Origin: Polynucleobacter victoriensis
GTDB taxonomy: Bacteria; Pseudomonadota; Gammaproteobacteria; Burkholderiales; Burkholderiaceae
Length of the DNA: 64,000 bases
Assembly: GCF_900187875.1 (NCBI RefSeq)
Contig: NZ_FYEX01000002.1
Span: 310,001-374,000, forward strand
Reading direction: 5' to 3'
Shown here one piece after another: positions 30,364-40,484 of the stretch (the stretch's first letter is position 1; every line of letters starts with the position of its first letter). The notes beneath the pieces were generated by a model. That model was not told the origin of the DNA and made no database searches. It saw only the letters and a program-made list of their open reading frames with translations. Position numbers and translations under genes: made by a program.

Positions 30364-31218
30364 TTAATTGTTAGAAAGGATATCCGAAGCTTTTTTCTTG
30401 CGCAAGCCAATCTTTTGCCAAACCCAGAAAACATAGCCAGATATCGCATAAGCCACAAACAATCCAAATAGCGCCACAGGTGGGTCACTAGAAACCAAAA
30501 TAAAGCCAATGATCACCAAAATCATGACCCCAAATGGCGCTCTATAACGTACATCCAAGGCTTTACCACTGTAGAACATTGCGTTGGATACCATGGTGAT
30601 ACCAGCGTAAATGGTTAAAACAAACATGACCCATGGCAAAGCGAGCTCTTTAATAGGGAGTTTGTTATCTACCGCCAACCACACAAAACCTGCAATCAAA
30701 GAAGCAGCGGCAGGACTTGGTAAACCTTGGAAGAATCTTTTATCAACCACACCAATGTTGGTATTAAAGCGGGCTAGACGTAAAGCAGCACCTGCGCAAT
30801 AAGCAAAAGCAGCCAACCAACCCCACTTACCTAAATCCTTTAAAACCCATTCATAGGCAATCAAAGCAGGTGCCACGCCAAAGGAAACCATATCTGTCAG
30901 CGAGTCATACTGCTCACCAAAAGCACTTTGGGTATTTGTCATACGAGCTACACGACCATCCATGCCATCCATCACCAAAGCAAAGAAAATAGCAATGGCT
31001 GCGATCTCGAAACGTTGGTTCATGGCTTGCACAACAGCAAAGAAACCGCAAAACAAGTTAGCGGTTGTAAATGCATTTGGCAATAAATAGATGCCGCGAT
31101 TACGCGGTCTTGTGGGATGCTCAGAATTAGACCCAGCCCAATCCCCCTGACGTAATGGGGTAACGTTGCTAGGCAAGCCCTTAGAAGGGCGTAATTTTCT
31201 GCGTCTAAATGTAGTCAT
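30364..31218 (-). CDS. pssA: CDP-diacylglycerol--serine O-phosphatidyltransferase
   Basis: A 284-residue integral membrane enzyme making phosphatidylserine from CDP-diacylglycerol and serine. The CDP-alcohol phosphotransferase motif is complete: D84-x2-D87-G88-x2-A91-R92-x8-G101-x3-D105-x3-D109. About seven or eight hydrophobic segments are present; the first 40 residues are basic and polar. It follows psd by 10 bases, so serine transfer and decarboxylation to phosphatidylethanolamine are co-expressed. Confidence 0.95.
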   Translation of the reverse strand: MTTFRRRKLRPSKGLPSNVTPLRQGDWAGSNSEHPTRPRNRGIYLLPNAFTTANLFCGFFAVVQAMNQRFEIAAIAIFFALVMDGMDGRVARMTNTQSAFGEQYDSLTDMVSFGVAPALIAYEWVLKDLGKWGWLAAFAYCAGAALRLARFNTNIGVVDKRFFQGLPSPAAASLIAGFVWLAVDNKLPIKELALPWVMFVLTIYAGITMVSNAMFYSGKALDVRYRAPFGVMILVIIGFILVSSDPPVALFGLFVAYAISGYVFWVWQKIGLRKKKASDILSNN

Positions 31219-31228
31219 AGACTACTTT

Positions 31229-31882
31229 TTAGTCCAATCCGGGCAATTTGGCTAGTACCGTGCTTGTAGCAGATACTTTATCGCCCACACTCACCATTGG
31301 CTCTGCAGTTAATGGCAAGTACACATCAACTCTAGAACCAAAACGAATAAAGCCATAACGCTCACCTTTTTTAAGCTTGTCGCCTAGGTGGGCATAACAA
31401 AGAATTCTGCGTGCAATTAAGCCAGCAACTTGAACCAAGGTCACAGTCTGACCATTAGCGTCAATCACTACTGCATTACGCTCATTTTCAGTCGAAGCTT
31501 TATCTAAATCAGCATTCACAAACTTCCCTGGGAAATATTCAATTTTTTTCACAGTACCATTCACTGAAGAACGGTTTGAATGAACATTGAATACGTTCAT
31601 GAAAACACTAATTTTTAGCGCTTCACGATTAGCATAAGGATCGAATGATTTTTCAACAATGATCACTCGACCATCTGCTGGAGATAACACCGCATCTTTA
31701 ACGAGCGGAACTAAACGTCCCGGATCTCTAAAGAATTGCAAAACAAAAGCAAAAATAATCCAGAAAGGCCAAGACCATGTGCCGCCAAAACTTGAATGGA
31801 CCACAAACAAAACAAAACCTGCGATGGCCACATGTGGCCAACCTTCTTTTGCAATGATTGGGTGCGGATAATGAACGGCCAT
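31229..31882 (-). CDS. psd: Phosphatidylserine decarboxylase proenzyme (short type)
   Basis: A 217-residue proenzyme of the short PSD class, which self-cleaves to form a pyruvoyl cofactor and converts phosphatidylserine to phosphatidylethanolamine. The cleavage site is Gly182-Ser183 in [12 protein letters not shown]. The N-terminal hydrophobic stretch (about residues 17-50) anchors it to the inner membrane. It is 36 bases after ilvC and 10 before pssA. Confidence 0.94.
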   Translation of the reverse strand: MAVHYPHPIIAKEGWPHVAIAGFVLFVVHSSFGGTWSWPFWIIFAFVLQFFRDPGRLVPLVKDAVLSPADGRVIIVEKSFDPYANREALKISVFMNVFNVHSNRSSVNGTVKKIEYFPGKFVNADLDKASTENERNAVVIDANGQTVTLVQVAGLIARRILCYAHLGDKLKKGERYGFIRFGSRVDVYLPLTAEPMVSVGDKVSATSTVLAKLPGLD

Positions 31883-31918
31883 CTTGTCTCTCTTTCTGGA
31901 TCTTTTGACTAGTTTGTC

Positions 31919-32953
<1,035 letters not shown>

Positions 32954-32976
32954 TCAGTTTGTTGTTTGTTAAAAAT

Positions 32977-33468
32977 TTATACCTTCAAGATACGCTCACC
33001 GCGACCAACACCTGAGCAACCAGTTCGGACTGTTTCCAAAATGGCGCCGCGATCTGTGGCTTCAATGAATGCATCTAATTTACTGCTGTCGCCTGTCAAT
33101 TCAATGGTGTATGCCTTATCCGTGACATCGATGATACGCCCGCGGAAGATGTCAGTAATACGTTTCATCTCTTCGCGTTCTTTACCAACAGCACGAACCT
33201 TGATCAACATGAGCTCGCGCTCAATGTGAGGACCGTCTGTTAAATCAATCACCTTCACCACTTCAACAAGGCGATTCAAATGCTTGGTAATTTGCTCAAT
33301 CACATCTTCAGAACCAACCGACACAATTGTCATACGTGACAAAGATGGGTCTTCTGTAGGTGCCACTGTCAAAGTTTCAATGTTGTAACCACGGGCTGAA
33401 AACAAACCCACCACACGAGACAAAGCACCTGGCTCGTTCTCTAAAAGGATAGAAATAATATGGCGCAT
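32977..33468 (-). CDS. ilvH: Acetolactate synthase small (regulatory) subunit
   Basis: A 163-residue regulatory subunit, the same length as E. coli IlvH. The N-terminal ACT domain (ISILLENEPGALSRVVGLFS, then GYNIETLTVAPTEDP) binds valine for feedback inhibition; the C-terminal domain contains FRGRIIDVTDKAYTIELTG. The start overlaps the ilvI stop by one base, so the two subunits are made together. Confidence 0.96.
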   Translation of the reverse strand: MRHIISILLENEPGALSRVVGLFSARGYNIETLTVAPTEDPSLSRMTIVSVGSEDVIEQITKHLNRLVEVVKVIDLTDGPHIERELMLIKVRAVGKEREEMKRITDIFRGRIIDVTDKAYTIELTGDSSKLDAFIEATDRGAILETVRTGCSGVGRGERILKV

Positions 33469-35240
33469 TACAAGTCCTCACTTCCTAAGAGCATTTCTGT
33501 GATGCCCTTGCCAGCTTGAACCATTGGCCATACGTTTTCTGTAGGGTCAGTTTGGAAATCCATGAACACTGTTCGATCTTTCATCTTGAAGGCTTCACGC
33601 AATGCAGGCTCAACGTCTGACTTTTTCTCAATACGCATACCTACGTGTCCATAGGCTTCAGCCAACTTCACAAAGTCAGGTAATGAATCCATGTATGAAC
33701 TTGAATAGCGCTTGTTATAAGTCAACTCTTGCCACTGACGAACCATACCTAAGTAACGATTGTTCAGTGCAACCACCTTCACTGGTGTGTCGTATTGTTT
33801 GCAGGTTGATAGCTCTTGAATACACATTTGGATAGAGCCTTCACCCGTGATAGTTACAACCTCATCATCAGGGAATGCTTTTTTGATACCCATTGCATAT
33901 GGCAAACCAACACCCATGGTGCCAAGACCACCGGAGTTAATCCAACGACGTGGCTTATCAAATTTATAGAATTGAGCTGCCCACATTTGATGCTGACCAA
34001 CGTCAGAACAAATGAACGCATCACCCTTTGTTAATTCCCAAATTTTTTCAACAACGTACTGTGGCTTAACAATTTCTGAATCGCGATCAAAACTTAAGCA
34101 ATCTTTCTTGCGCCACTCATTAATTTGTGACCACCAAGCATCTAACTTAGCTTTGTTCTTCAATGGGCCGGCAGCCTTAATCATTGCCGACATCTCAATC
34201 AATACATCTTTGAGATCGCCAACGATAGGTACATCGACCTTCACGCGCTTAGAAATCACTGATGGATCGATATCGATGTGAATGATTTTTCTAGGCACGC
34301 TAGAGAAGTGGCCTGGGTTACCAATCACACGGTCATCAAAGCGAGCACCGATAGCAATCAAAACATCGCAATGCTGCATTGTCATGTTTGCTTCGTATGT
34401 GCCATGCATACCCAACATACCCAAGAAACGCGGGTCTGTACCTGGGAAACCGCCCAAGCCCATCAAGGTATTTGTTACTGGGTAACCAAGTAAATCAGCA
34501 AACTCTTTTAACTCAGGAGCTGCGTCAGAAAGAATCACACCACCACCTGTATAGATGTATGGGCGCTCAGCTTCTAACAACAACGAAATCGCTTTGCGAA
34601 TCTGACCACTATGACCTTTGTTCACAGGGTTATAAGAACGCATTGTTAATTCACTTGGATAATTAAAGCGCGCCTTTTGGAAAGACACGTCTTTAGGAAT
34701 ATCCACCACAACTGGACCAGGACGGCCAGTTCTAGCAATATGGAAAGCTTTTTTCAAAGTCAAAGCCAAATCAGCTGGATCTTTAACCAAGAAATTATGT
34801 TTAACGATAGGACGAGTGATACCAACTGTGTCGCATTCTTGGAATGCATCTTCACCAATAGCGGCCGTTGGCACGTTACCGGTAATGATCACCATTGGGA
34901 TCGAATCCATATAGGCAGTAGCAATACCTGTTACGGCATTGGTTACACCAGGACCTGAGGTCACTAGAGCAACACCTACTTTACCTGTGGCACGAGCATA
35001 ACCATCGGCAGCATGGACAGCTGCTTGCTCATGGCGCACCAAGATATGTTCAAACTTATCTTGTTTGAAAATCTCGTCGTAGATAAATAAAACAGAACCG
35101 CCTGGGTAACCCCAGACATATTCCACACCTTCAGCATGAAGAGCATGGACCAAGATCTCAGCACCAATCATTTCTGGGCCGTCTTGGCTTTGATTTTTGT
35201 TAGCAGGGTTCAAAAGTTCCGCGCTGTTGTTTGCATTCAT
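33468..35240 (-). CDS. ilvI: Acetolactate synthase large subunit
   Basis: A 590-residue thiamine-diphosphate enzyme catalysing the first common step of branched-chain amino-acid synthesis. Visible are the N-terminal catalytic Glu region (WGYPGGSVLFIYDEIF, RHEQAAVHAADGYAR), the FAD-binding middle domain and the C-terminal ThDP site. That site reads TGEGSIQMCIQEL in place of the usual GDG, with NNRYLGMVRQW after it; I believe GEG also occurs in related betaproteobacteria. First gene of the ilvI-ilvH-ilvC-psd-pssA-leuA cluster. It is divergent from the sigma factor gene, with a 197-base region between them. Confidence 0.96.
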   Translation of the reverse strand: MNANNSAELLNPANKNQSQDGPEMIGAEILVHALHAEGVEYVWGYPGGSVLFIYDEIFKQDKFEHILVRHEQAAVHAADGYARATGKVGVALVTSGPGVTNAVTGIATAYMDSIPMVIITGNVPTAAIGEDAFQECDTVGITRPIVKHNFLVKDPADLALTLKKAFHIARTGRPGPVVVDIPKDVSFQKARFNYPSELTMRSYNPVNKGHSGQIRKAISLLLEAERPYIYTGGGVILSDAAPELKEFADLLGYPVTNTLMGLGGFPGTDPRFLGMLGMHGTYEANMTMQHCDVLIAIGARFDDRVIGNPGHFSSVPRKIIHIDIDPSVISKRVKVDVPIVGDLKDVLIEMSAMIKAAGPLKNKAKLDAWWSQINEWRKKDCLSFDRDSEIVKPQYVVEKIWELTKGDAFICSDVGQHQMWAAQFYKFDKPRRWINSGGLGTMGVGLPYAMGIKKAFPDDEVVTITGEGSIQMCIQELSTCKQYDTPVKVVALNNRYLGMVRQWQELTYNKRYSSSYMDSLPDFVKLAEAYGHVGMRIEKKSDVEPALREAFKMKDRTVFMDFQTDPTENVWPMVQAGKGITEMLLGSEDL

Positions 35241-35437
35241 TTTCTTTAGTCCTTTGCAATTTTCGGCAAAAAATTGTTTGGGCTACTCTGGCTCCGTGCT
35301 TGTGGCTCGGGTTCGAGTGGCGGTCGCTTAATCCGGGAAAAAACCATCTCATGAAAGGTCCGGTAAGTCGAACCAATGATTTTATCTCATAACGCCCTAT
35401 TAGGGGTAGGTTTATTAACCGTTGTCTAATAGAGGGC
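35241..35437. promoter_or_regulatory. Divergent intergenic region; possible structured ilvI leader
   Basis: These 197 bases lie between ilvI (minus) and the sigma factor gene (plus). On the minus strand they contain a CTCG-AACC-CGAG hairpin, two direct copies of GAGCCA, paired CCGG segments, and a hairpin CAATTTT/AAAATTG (35257-35263 and 35270-35276) just ahead of the ilvI ribosome site AAAGGAC. No peptide with a run of branched-chain codons was found, so a leu-type attenuator is not supported. A palindrome CCCTATTAGGG stands at 35395-35405. Promoters are not certain. Confidence 0.4.
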
Positions 35438-36019
35438 ATGGCATCAGAAAAAGAACTGTCCGACTTCCTGAAGGAAGTAGAGGCAAAATCCTTCAAACGC
35501 ACCGTATTTGCTACACGGGACGAGGAGGCAGCCTTGGATATTGTTCAAGAAAGCATGATGAAATTGGCTGAAAAATACGGCCAACAAGACATCAGCGAGA
35601 TTCCACTGATCTTCACCAGAATCCTCCAAAACACCACTCTTGACTGGTTTAGGCGCCAAAAAACCCAAAATACCTGGGTAAGCCTGTTTTCAGCGCTAAA
35701 GGGGGGTAACAAAGACGGTGGCGACGAGTCAGACTACTCTGATCCACTCGAATTCATTGAATCTAAAGAAGAAAATCTTGGATTTGAAGACGGTTCCACC
35801 ATTATGGAACGCAAACAATTGATAGAAATCATGGAAACTGAAATCTCAAAACTACCATCACGTCAACGAGAAGCCTTCCTCATGCGTTATTGGGATGACT
35901 TAGGTATTTCTGAAACAGCCAAATTGATGGCTTGCTCAGAGGGTAGCGTAAAAACACACTGCTCTCGGGCAGCTGCAACTTTGGCGAAAGCCCTTAAAAA
36001 ACAAGGATTTAAACTGTGA
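35438..36019 (+). CDS. RNA polymerase sigma-70 family (ECF) factor
   Basis: A 193-residue sigma factor with region 2 (about residues 18-80, including QESMMKLAEKY and RILQNTTLDWFRRQ) and region 4 (about 130-185, LPSRQREAFLMRYWDDLGISETAKLMACSEGSVKTHCSRAAATL). An acidic linker of about 50 residues joins the two regions. Its stop overlaps the GTG of the DUF3619 gene. A membrane protein downstream of a sigma factor suggests an anti-sigma pair. The signal and regulon are unknown. Confidence 0.9.
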   Translation: MASEKELSDFLKEVEAKSFKRTVFATRDEEAALDIVQESMMKLAEKYGQQDISEIPLIFTRILQNTTLDWFRRQKTQNTWVSLFSALKGGNKDGGDESDYSDPLEFIESKEENLGFEDGSTIMERKQLIEIMETEISKLPSRQREAFLMRYWDDLGISETAKLMACSEGSVKTHCSRAAATLAKALKKQGFKL

Positions 36020-36489
36020 GCATCGATACTAGAAACAACCCATCGACGACCAATGCGGAGTTGCGCGTGGCGATGCTCGCTCGCGATTTACTGGATGAAA
36101 GTTCAGGAAAGCTACCAACTCACGTTTCAGAACGCTTAGCTGCAGCCAGAAAATCTGCCTTAGCAGCACATGCAACCCAGAAAAAACCAGTCTGGCAGAA
36201 AGAATTTGCCATGCCAGGATTTGGCAATCTACACAGCATTGGTTCAGATTGGCGCAATAAAGCCTGGGGCACTTTAGGTGCCGCCCCCATCTTCGCGCTT
36301 GTTTTAGGCATCTTCTTGATCTCTAACTGGCAACAAGATGAGCGTATTCGTGACATAGCAAAAGTCGATAGCGCTATTTTGGTAGATGTGGTGCCGCCAG
36401 AGGCATACAAAGACAATGGTTATGTGCGCTTCTTGATCACCAATGGCAAAGACTTGGTTGTTGAAGAAGATGAGGAAGAAAAAATCTAA
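36016..36489 (+). CDS. DUF3619 family membrane protein, candidate anti-sigma factor
   Basis: A 157-residue protein: about 95 cytoplasmic residues rich in Ala/Arg (RVAMLARDLLDESSGKLPTHV), one membrane segment (LGAAPIFALVLGIFLISNW, about residues 92-112), and a short periplasmic end finishing in an acidic run EEDEEEK. The layout is like that of a membrane anti-sigma factor, but no zinc-binding ASD motif is present, so the role is inferred from position. It starts at GTG, overlapping the sigma stop. Confidence 0.8.
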   Translation: MSIDTRNNPSTTNAELRVAMLARDLLDESSGKLPTHVSERLAAARKSALAAHATQKKPVWQKEFAMPGFGNLHSIGSDWRNKAWGTLGAAPIFALVLGIFLISNWQQDERIRDIAKVDSAILVDVVPPEAYKDNGYVRFLITNGKDLVVEEDEEEKI

Positions 36490-36522
36490 TTAAGATTTAT
36501 CTTCTTTGGATCATTCAAAAAC

Positions 36523-36987
36523 ATGAAATACCAAAATCAATATATCTATTCAAGCTATCGCGTGATTGGTCGCGTGATGGTGATGTTAGCTTTGATATTT
36601 GGTTGCCAACTATCTGCTCATGCTCAAACATGGCAACAACTTAATGATCAACAACGTTTGGTGCTAGCTCCACTCGAAGATGACTGGGCATCACTGACAA
36701 AAGCGCGACAAAAAAAATGGTTAGAAGTGGCCAATCGTTACCCACAGATGTCTGATGCCGAAAGATCAACCCTTCAATCAAGAATGACTGAATGGGCAAA
36801 GCTATCGACAGCTGAGCGCCAAATAGCCAGAGATAACTATCTACGCACACTCAAAATTTCTCCAGAGAAAAAGGCGGCTGCTTGGGAAAGCTATCAACAG
36901 CTATCTGACGAAGATAAGAAAAAGTTAGCAGATAAAAAAGCGTCTACCAGCAAACCCACCACGGTCACATCACCAACGCTAAAATAG
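36523..36987 (+). CDS. DUF3106 family secreted protein
   Basis: A 154-residue protein with a signal peptide (hydrophobic residues about 16-32, probable cut after AHA before QTWQQL). The mature part is helical and carries the repeated pattern of the family: WQQLNDQQRLVLAPLEDDW, then MSDAERSTLQSRMTEWAKL, then LSDEDKKKLADKK. Similar helical repeats occur in periplasmic stress-sensing proteins. Third gene of the sigma factor operon; function unknown. Confidence 0.82.
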   Translation: MKYQNQYIYSSYRVIGRVMVMLALIFGCQLSAHAQTWQQLNDQQRLVLAPLEDDWASLTKARQKKWLEVANRYPQMSDAERSTLQSRMTEWAKLSTAERQIARDNYLRTLKISPEKKAAAWESYQQLSDEDKKKLADKKASTSKPTTVTSPTLK

Positions 36988-36992
36988 CGCTT

Positions 36993-37580
36993 GTGAAAAA
37001 CACCGAACAATTCATCCCTCTACCGGCTGAGTACTTAAAGTCCTTACCAGCCCCCACGATTAAACGTCGCATAGCGCTCAATCTTTATGAGCTACTCGTA
37101 CTGTTTGGTGTTTTAGCCTTGACGTTCTTAGTCCCTCACCTATTAATTGGCGTTTTACTAGAGGTCACCGCTCCGTCATCACTACTGATGGCACACATTT
37201 ACCTAGTGCTGGCTTTTTACTTTTCTTGGTACTGGACCAGAACAGGGCAAACCTTAGCAATGCAAACATGGCGCATACAGTTAGTTAGCGAGGATGGAAA
37301 AATCTTGCAGCAATCACAAGCATTAATGCGTTATGCCATAGGCTCACTATGGTTAATACCTGCTGCGATTATGTTGTTCTTGGCGATTAGATTAGACCAA
37401 TCCAGAAGCATGGGAACACATGTATCGATTATTTTCTTTTTTATGACTTTATTTTTCTGGCCATTGACGGCTCTTTTAGACAGAAAAAATCGCCAAGCAC
37501 TACCTGATCGTTGGGCAAAGACTCGCTTGGTGCAATTACCCAGCTTGATTCCGCATCCAATCAGCAGTGGTAAAGAATGA
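36993..37580 (+). CDS. RDD family membrane protein
   Basis: A 195-residue protein with an RDD-type domain: NLYELLVLFGVLALTFLVP, then AHIYLVLAFYFSWYWTRTGQTLAMQTWRI, and two more helices. Four membrane segments in total. The conserved Arg-Asp pattern of the family is partly replaced (KRRIALNLYE for RRxxAxxxD). GTG start five bases after the DUF3106 stop. Its last 45 bases overlap the truncated haemoglobin gene, which converges on it. Function unknown; some RDD proteins act in ion exchange. Confidence 0.82.
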   Translation: MKNTEQFIPLPAEYLKSLPAPTIKRRIALNLYELLVLFGVLALTFLVPHLLIGVLLEVTAPSSLLMAHIYLVLAFYFSWYWTRTGQTLAMQTWRIQLVSEDGKILQQSQALMRYAIGSLWLIPAAIMLFLAIRLDQSRSMGTHVSIIFFFMTLFFWPLTALLDRKNRQALPDRWAKTRLVQLPSLIPHPISSGKE

Positions 37581-37925
37581 TTGCATTAAGCGCTCAAACA
37601 AAAGTCCATTAACACCAGTCTCTTTAAGCGCTTGGCGCATACACTGCAACCACTGATCTCTTTCTGATAAACCGATTGGAAATGGCAGATGTCTAGCTTT
37701 TAAGCGCGGATGACCATATTGCTGAACAAATAAATCTGGGCCACCCATCCAACCACTTAAAAACATATAGAGCTTTTCTCTAGATGTACTCAAATCGGCA
37801 GGATGCATCACTCGAATACCTTGATAACTCTCTTCAAGGTCCATCAAGTCATAGAAACGATCGACTAACTCGCGTAATTTTTCAGCGCCGCCGATCAGTT
37901 CATAGGTAGTTTGTTGTGCTGACAT
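37536..37925 (-). CDS. Group II truncated haemoglobin
   Basis: A 129-residue 2-on-2 globin of group II (TrHbO-like). Aligned by eye to Mycobacterium HbO, it keeps Tyr25 (B10), His79 (proximal F8, in GHPRLKARHLPF) and Trp92 (G8), the residues that control ligand binding. Family proteins bind oxygen and help with oxidative or nitrosative stress. No regulatory site was recognised. Its 3' end overlaps the RDD gene by 45 bases on the other strand. Confidence 0.93.
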   Translation of the reverse strand: MSAQQTTYELIGGAEKLRELVDRFYDLMDLEESYQGIRVMHPADLSTSREKLYMFLSGWMGGPDLFVQQYGHPRLKARHLPFPIGLSERDQWLQCMRQALKETGVNGLLFERLMQSFFTTADWMRNQAG

Positions 37926-37967
37926 AGTTATGTAATTTAACTCAATTAATCATCTGAATATAAATTT

Positions 37968-40466
37968 CTAAATTTGTCTTAACACTTCAATAGAAGATGT
38001 ATTGGATATTTTTCTTTGCAACCATAAGCCACCAATACAACAAATCACCACTCCAAAAATTGCCCCATACAAGAAAACTACCCAAGGAATTGGAAAACTG
38101 ATTTCAAAAACGAATTGAGCTAAACCCCAACCAACTGCGATAGCCCCACCTCCAGCCAGAGATCCTGAAATAAAGCCAATCACCATTAACTCTGTAAAAA
38201 ATGATTTTTGAATTTGTCCCCGACCTGCCCCCAATGTTTTTAACAATGCAGCGTCTTTTAAACGTTCATCTTGTGTGGCGCCCAAAGCTGCAATCAACAC
38301 CAATACACCTGCAGCAATCGTGAACACAAATAACAACTCAATTGCTGCAGACAGCCTGTCTAAAACATCCTGCACTTGATTTAATGCAGATTCAACATCC
38401 ACCACCGTGATGTTCGGATACTTGGCTACTAACGCAATATCAATCGGCAATTGATTATTTTGAGGAGGCGCTTGTCGATAGGCAGTAATCCAAGTTTGTG
38501 GCATCTCAGACATCAAGCTTGGAGGCAGAATCGCAAAGAAGTTGACTCGCATGCTACCCCAATCTAGCTGTCTCACCGAAGTAATTTTGGCCTGAATGGG
38601 CAGACCAGCAATATCAAAACTTAATTGATCACCCAACTTCAGTTGCAAGGTCTTAGCTATACCTGATTCAATGGATAACTCTGCTTGAGCGGTATTGCCA
38701 TGCCAAGTTCCAGCCACTACTTTATTTTTTTCTGGCAATTCTGATGCATATGACAAATTAAATTCTCGATCAACCAAGCGTTGCGCACGGCTATCCTGAT
38801 AGTTTTGTGGCAATACCAGTTGCTTATTGATGTGCGTTAAGCGCCCACGAATCATCGGGTACAAAGTTACCTTATCAACCCCAGAACTCAATAGATCTTT
38901 TTCTAATGCCGCTTTCTGATCGGGCTGAATATTGATTAAAAATCTATTAGGCGCATCAGGTGGCGAGCCACTCTTCCATGCATCGAGTAAATCCTGTCGC
39001 ACTACTGCCAATAATAAGAGTGCCATGATGGCAATCGCCAAGGATGCGACTTGTAAACCAGTCAACATAGAACGGCGCGACAAAGATTGCCAGGCGAACC
39101 TTTGCACAACATCACGACCCAGTAAGGTGTGTTCAGCCAAGTTAGCGGCTAACTTGACGATGAGCCAAGCAACGCCCACAAACAGAATCGCTGCTATTCC
39201 AAAACCACCCAAAGTTAAAGTTGCCAGCTTTAAATCTTTTGCTACTGACAACAACAAACCAAAAAAGGTAGCCAAACCTAATAGCATGAGCAACCAAGCT
39301 GATGGCGCATTAACTATCACTTCTTTTCTAATCACTCGTAATGGAGATATTTGACTGAGCGACAAAATTGGTGGCCAAACAAATCCTATCAACAAGATAA
39401 TTGAAACCATCACAGACCAAATCAGCGGCCATATAGATGCTGGCGGCAAATCAGATACTAATAGGTCGCCTAAAAAATAAAGTAAAGCCTGATGACCCAA
39501 CCAACCCAAAAATGCGCCGCTGACACCACCAATCAGACCAATCAATATGCTAGCTCTGCCATGCTCCCACAAAACTTGACGCCTACTTGCGCCCAAGCAC
39601 TTCCATATGGCTGTAGCTTGAGCCTGTCTAGAGGTATAACGTTTAGCAGCTAGAGCAATCGCTACAGCAGCAACCATGGCTGTTAGCATCGCAACTAAAG
39701 ATAGGAATTTCTCTGCGCGATCTAAAGTTGCTCGCATGAGAGGCTGACTGTTATCTACCCCCTCAGACTTAATACCTCTTAATTGCTTGCTTTGAATTTC
39801 TTGATCAGCCCACGCAATAAAGTTAGCTACGTCGCGCTCATGACCAGAGACCAACAATCGATACGTCACACGACTACCGAATCCAATCAACTGTGTTTTT
39901 GATAATTCGTCTTCGCGAATCATCACCCTCGGCGCAAAATTTAAAAACCCTGCACCCTTATCTAACTCTTGAGTAATGATGGCTTCAAGCTTAAATTTTG
40001 CCCGTCCTAAAGTAAGCTCTTCACCAATTTTTATATTTAAGCTTGGCATCAAAGCTGAATCCACCCATACCGCACCGGGATTTGGAATGGATTGAGCTGC
40101 AACCCCTTTCAGATCAGCAAGGGTGTCACTTGTTTTGATCACACCCCTTAAAGGGTAGCCATCGCTGACAGCCTTCAAAGCCACCAACTTCGTTTGAGAT
40201 TTAAAACTAGACATGGTCGGAAAGACAACAGTCTGCGCTGTTTTTAAGCCTCTTGATTGAGCATCTTTCTGAAACTGTTCAGGTATAGGTTGATCAGCCT
40301 GAACCATGACATCAGCGGCAATTAATTGCTTAGCATCTCTTTCAAAGGCGCGTTGCATGCGATCAGCAAGATAAGCCACGCTGCTCATAGAAGCCACTGA
40401 AATAATCAGCGCCCCCAGAAGCCACGCAAACTCAATAGATCGAAATGAACGAGGAATAGAAATCAT
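37968..40466 (-). CDS. ABC transporter permease, FtsX/YbbP type
   Basis: About 832 residues, two FtsX-type permease halves with large periplasmic domains, like E. coli YbbP (a permease linked to YbbA and the esterase TesA). There is an N-terminal membrane helix, then a MacB-PCD-like domain (about 50-245), helices (about 260-400), a second soluble domain and four C-terminal helices. No ABC ATPase gene is adjacent. The start is unsure: earlier in-frame starts (TTG 40496, ATG 40493) lie in the hairpin that ends the next gene. ATG 40466 gives an N-terminus like YbbP and was chosen. Confidence 0.82.
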   Translation of the reverse strand: MISIPRSFRSIEFAWLLGALIISVASMSSVAYLADRMQRAFERDAKQLIAADVMVQADQPIPEQFQKDAQSRGLKTAQTVVFPTMSSFKSQTKLVALKAVSDGYPLRGVIKTSDTLADLKGVAAQSIPNPGAVWVDSALMPSLNIKIGEELTLGRAKFKLEAIITQELDKGAGFLNFAPRVMIREDELSKTQLIGFGSRVTYRLLVSGHERDVANFIAWADQEIQSKQLRGIKSEGVDNSQPLMRATLDRAEKFLSLVAMLTAMVAAVAIALAAKRYTSRQAQATAIWKCLGASRRQVLWEHGRASILIGLIGGVSGAFLGWLGHQALLYFLGDLLVSDLPPASIWPLIWSVMVSIILLIGFVWPPILSLSQISPLRVIRKEVIVNAPSAWLLMLLGLATFFGLLLSVAKDLKLATLTLGGFGIAAILFVGVAWLIVKLAANLAEHTLLGRDVVQRFAWQSLSRRSMLTGLQVASLAIAIMALLLLAVVRQDLLDAWKSGSPPDAPNRFLINIQPDQKAALEKDLLSSGVDKVTLYPMIRGRLTHINKQLVLPQNYQDSRAQRLVDREFNLSYASELPEKNKVVAGTWHGNTAQAELSIESGIAKTLQLKLGDQLSFDIAGLPIQAKITSVRQLDWGSMRVNFFAILPPSLMSEMPQTWITAYRQAPPQNNQLPIDIALVAKYPNITVVDVESALNQVQDVLDRLSAAIELLFVFTIAAGVLVLIAALGATQDERLKDAALLKTLGAGRGQIQKSFFTELMVIGFISGSLAGGGAIAVGWGLAQFVFEISFPIPWVVFLYGAIFGVVICCIGGLWLQRKISNTSSIEVLRQI

Positions 40467-40484
40467 TTTTAACGAATAAAACAT

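Noticed and set aside
35395..35405. CCCTATTAGGG palindrome, compared with TAGGGATTATCCCTA at 1842
   Set aside because: The half-sites are in reverse order and the spacing differs, so a common regulator is not supported.
35200..35502. Minus-strand frame covering the ilvI leader, considered as a leader peptide
   Set aside because: It overlaps both flanking genes and has no run of Ile, Val or Leu codons, so it does not fit a branched-chain attenuator.
38932..39354. A 140-codon plus-strand frame inside the FtsX-type permease
   Set aside because: It is antisense to a well-supported membrane protein, with Lys/Asn/Ser composition typical of a reversed hydrophobic gene.
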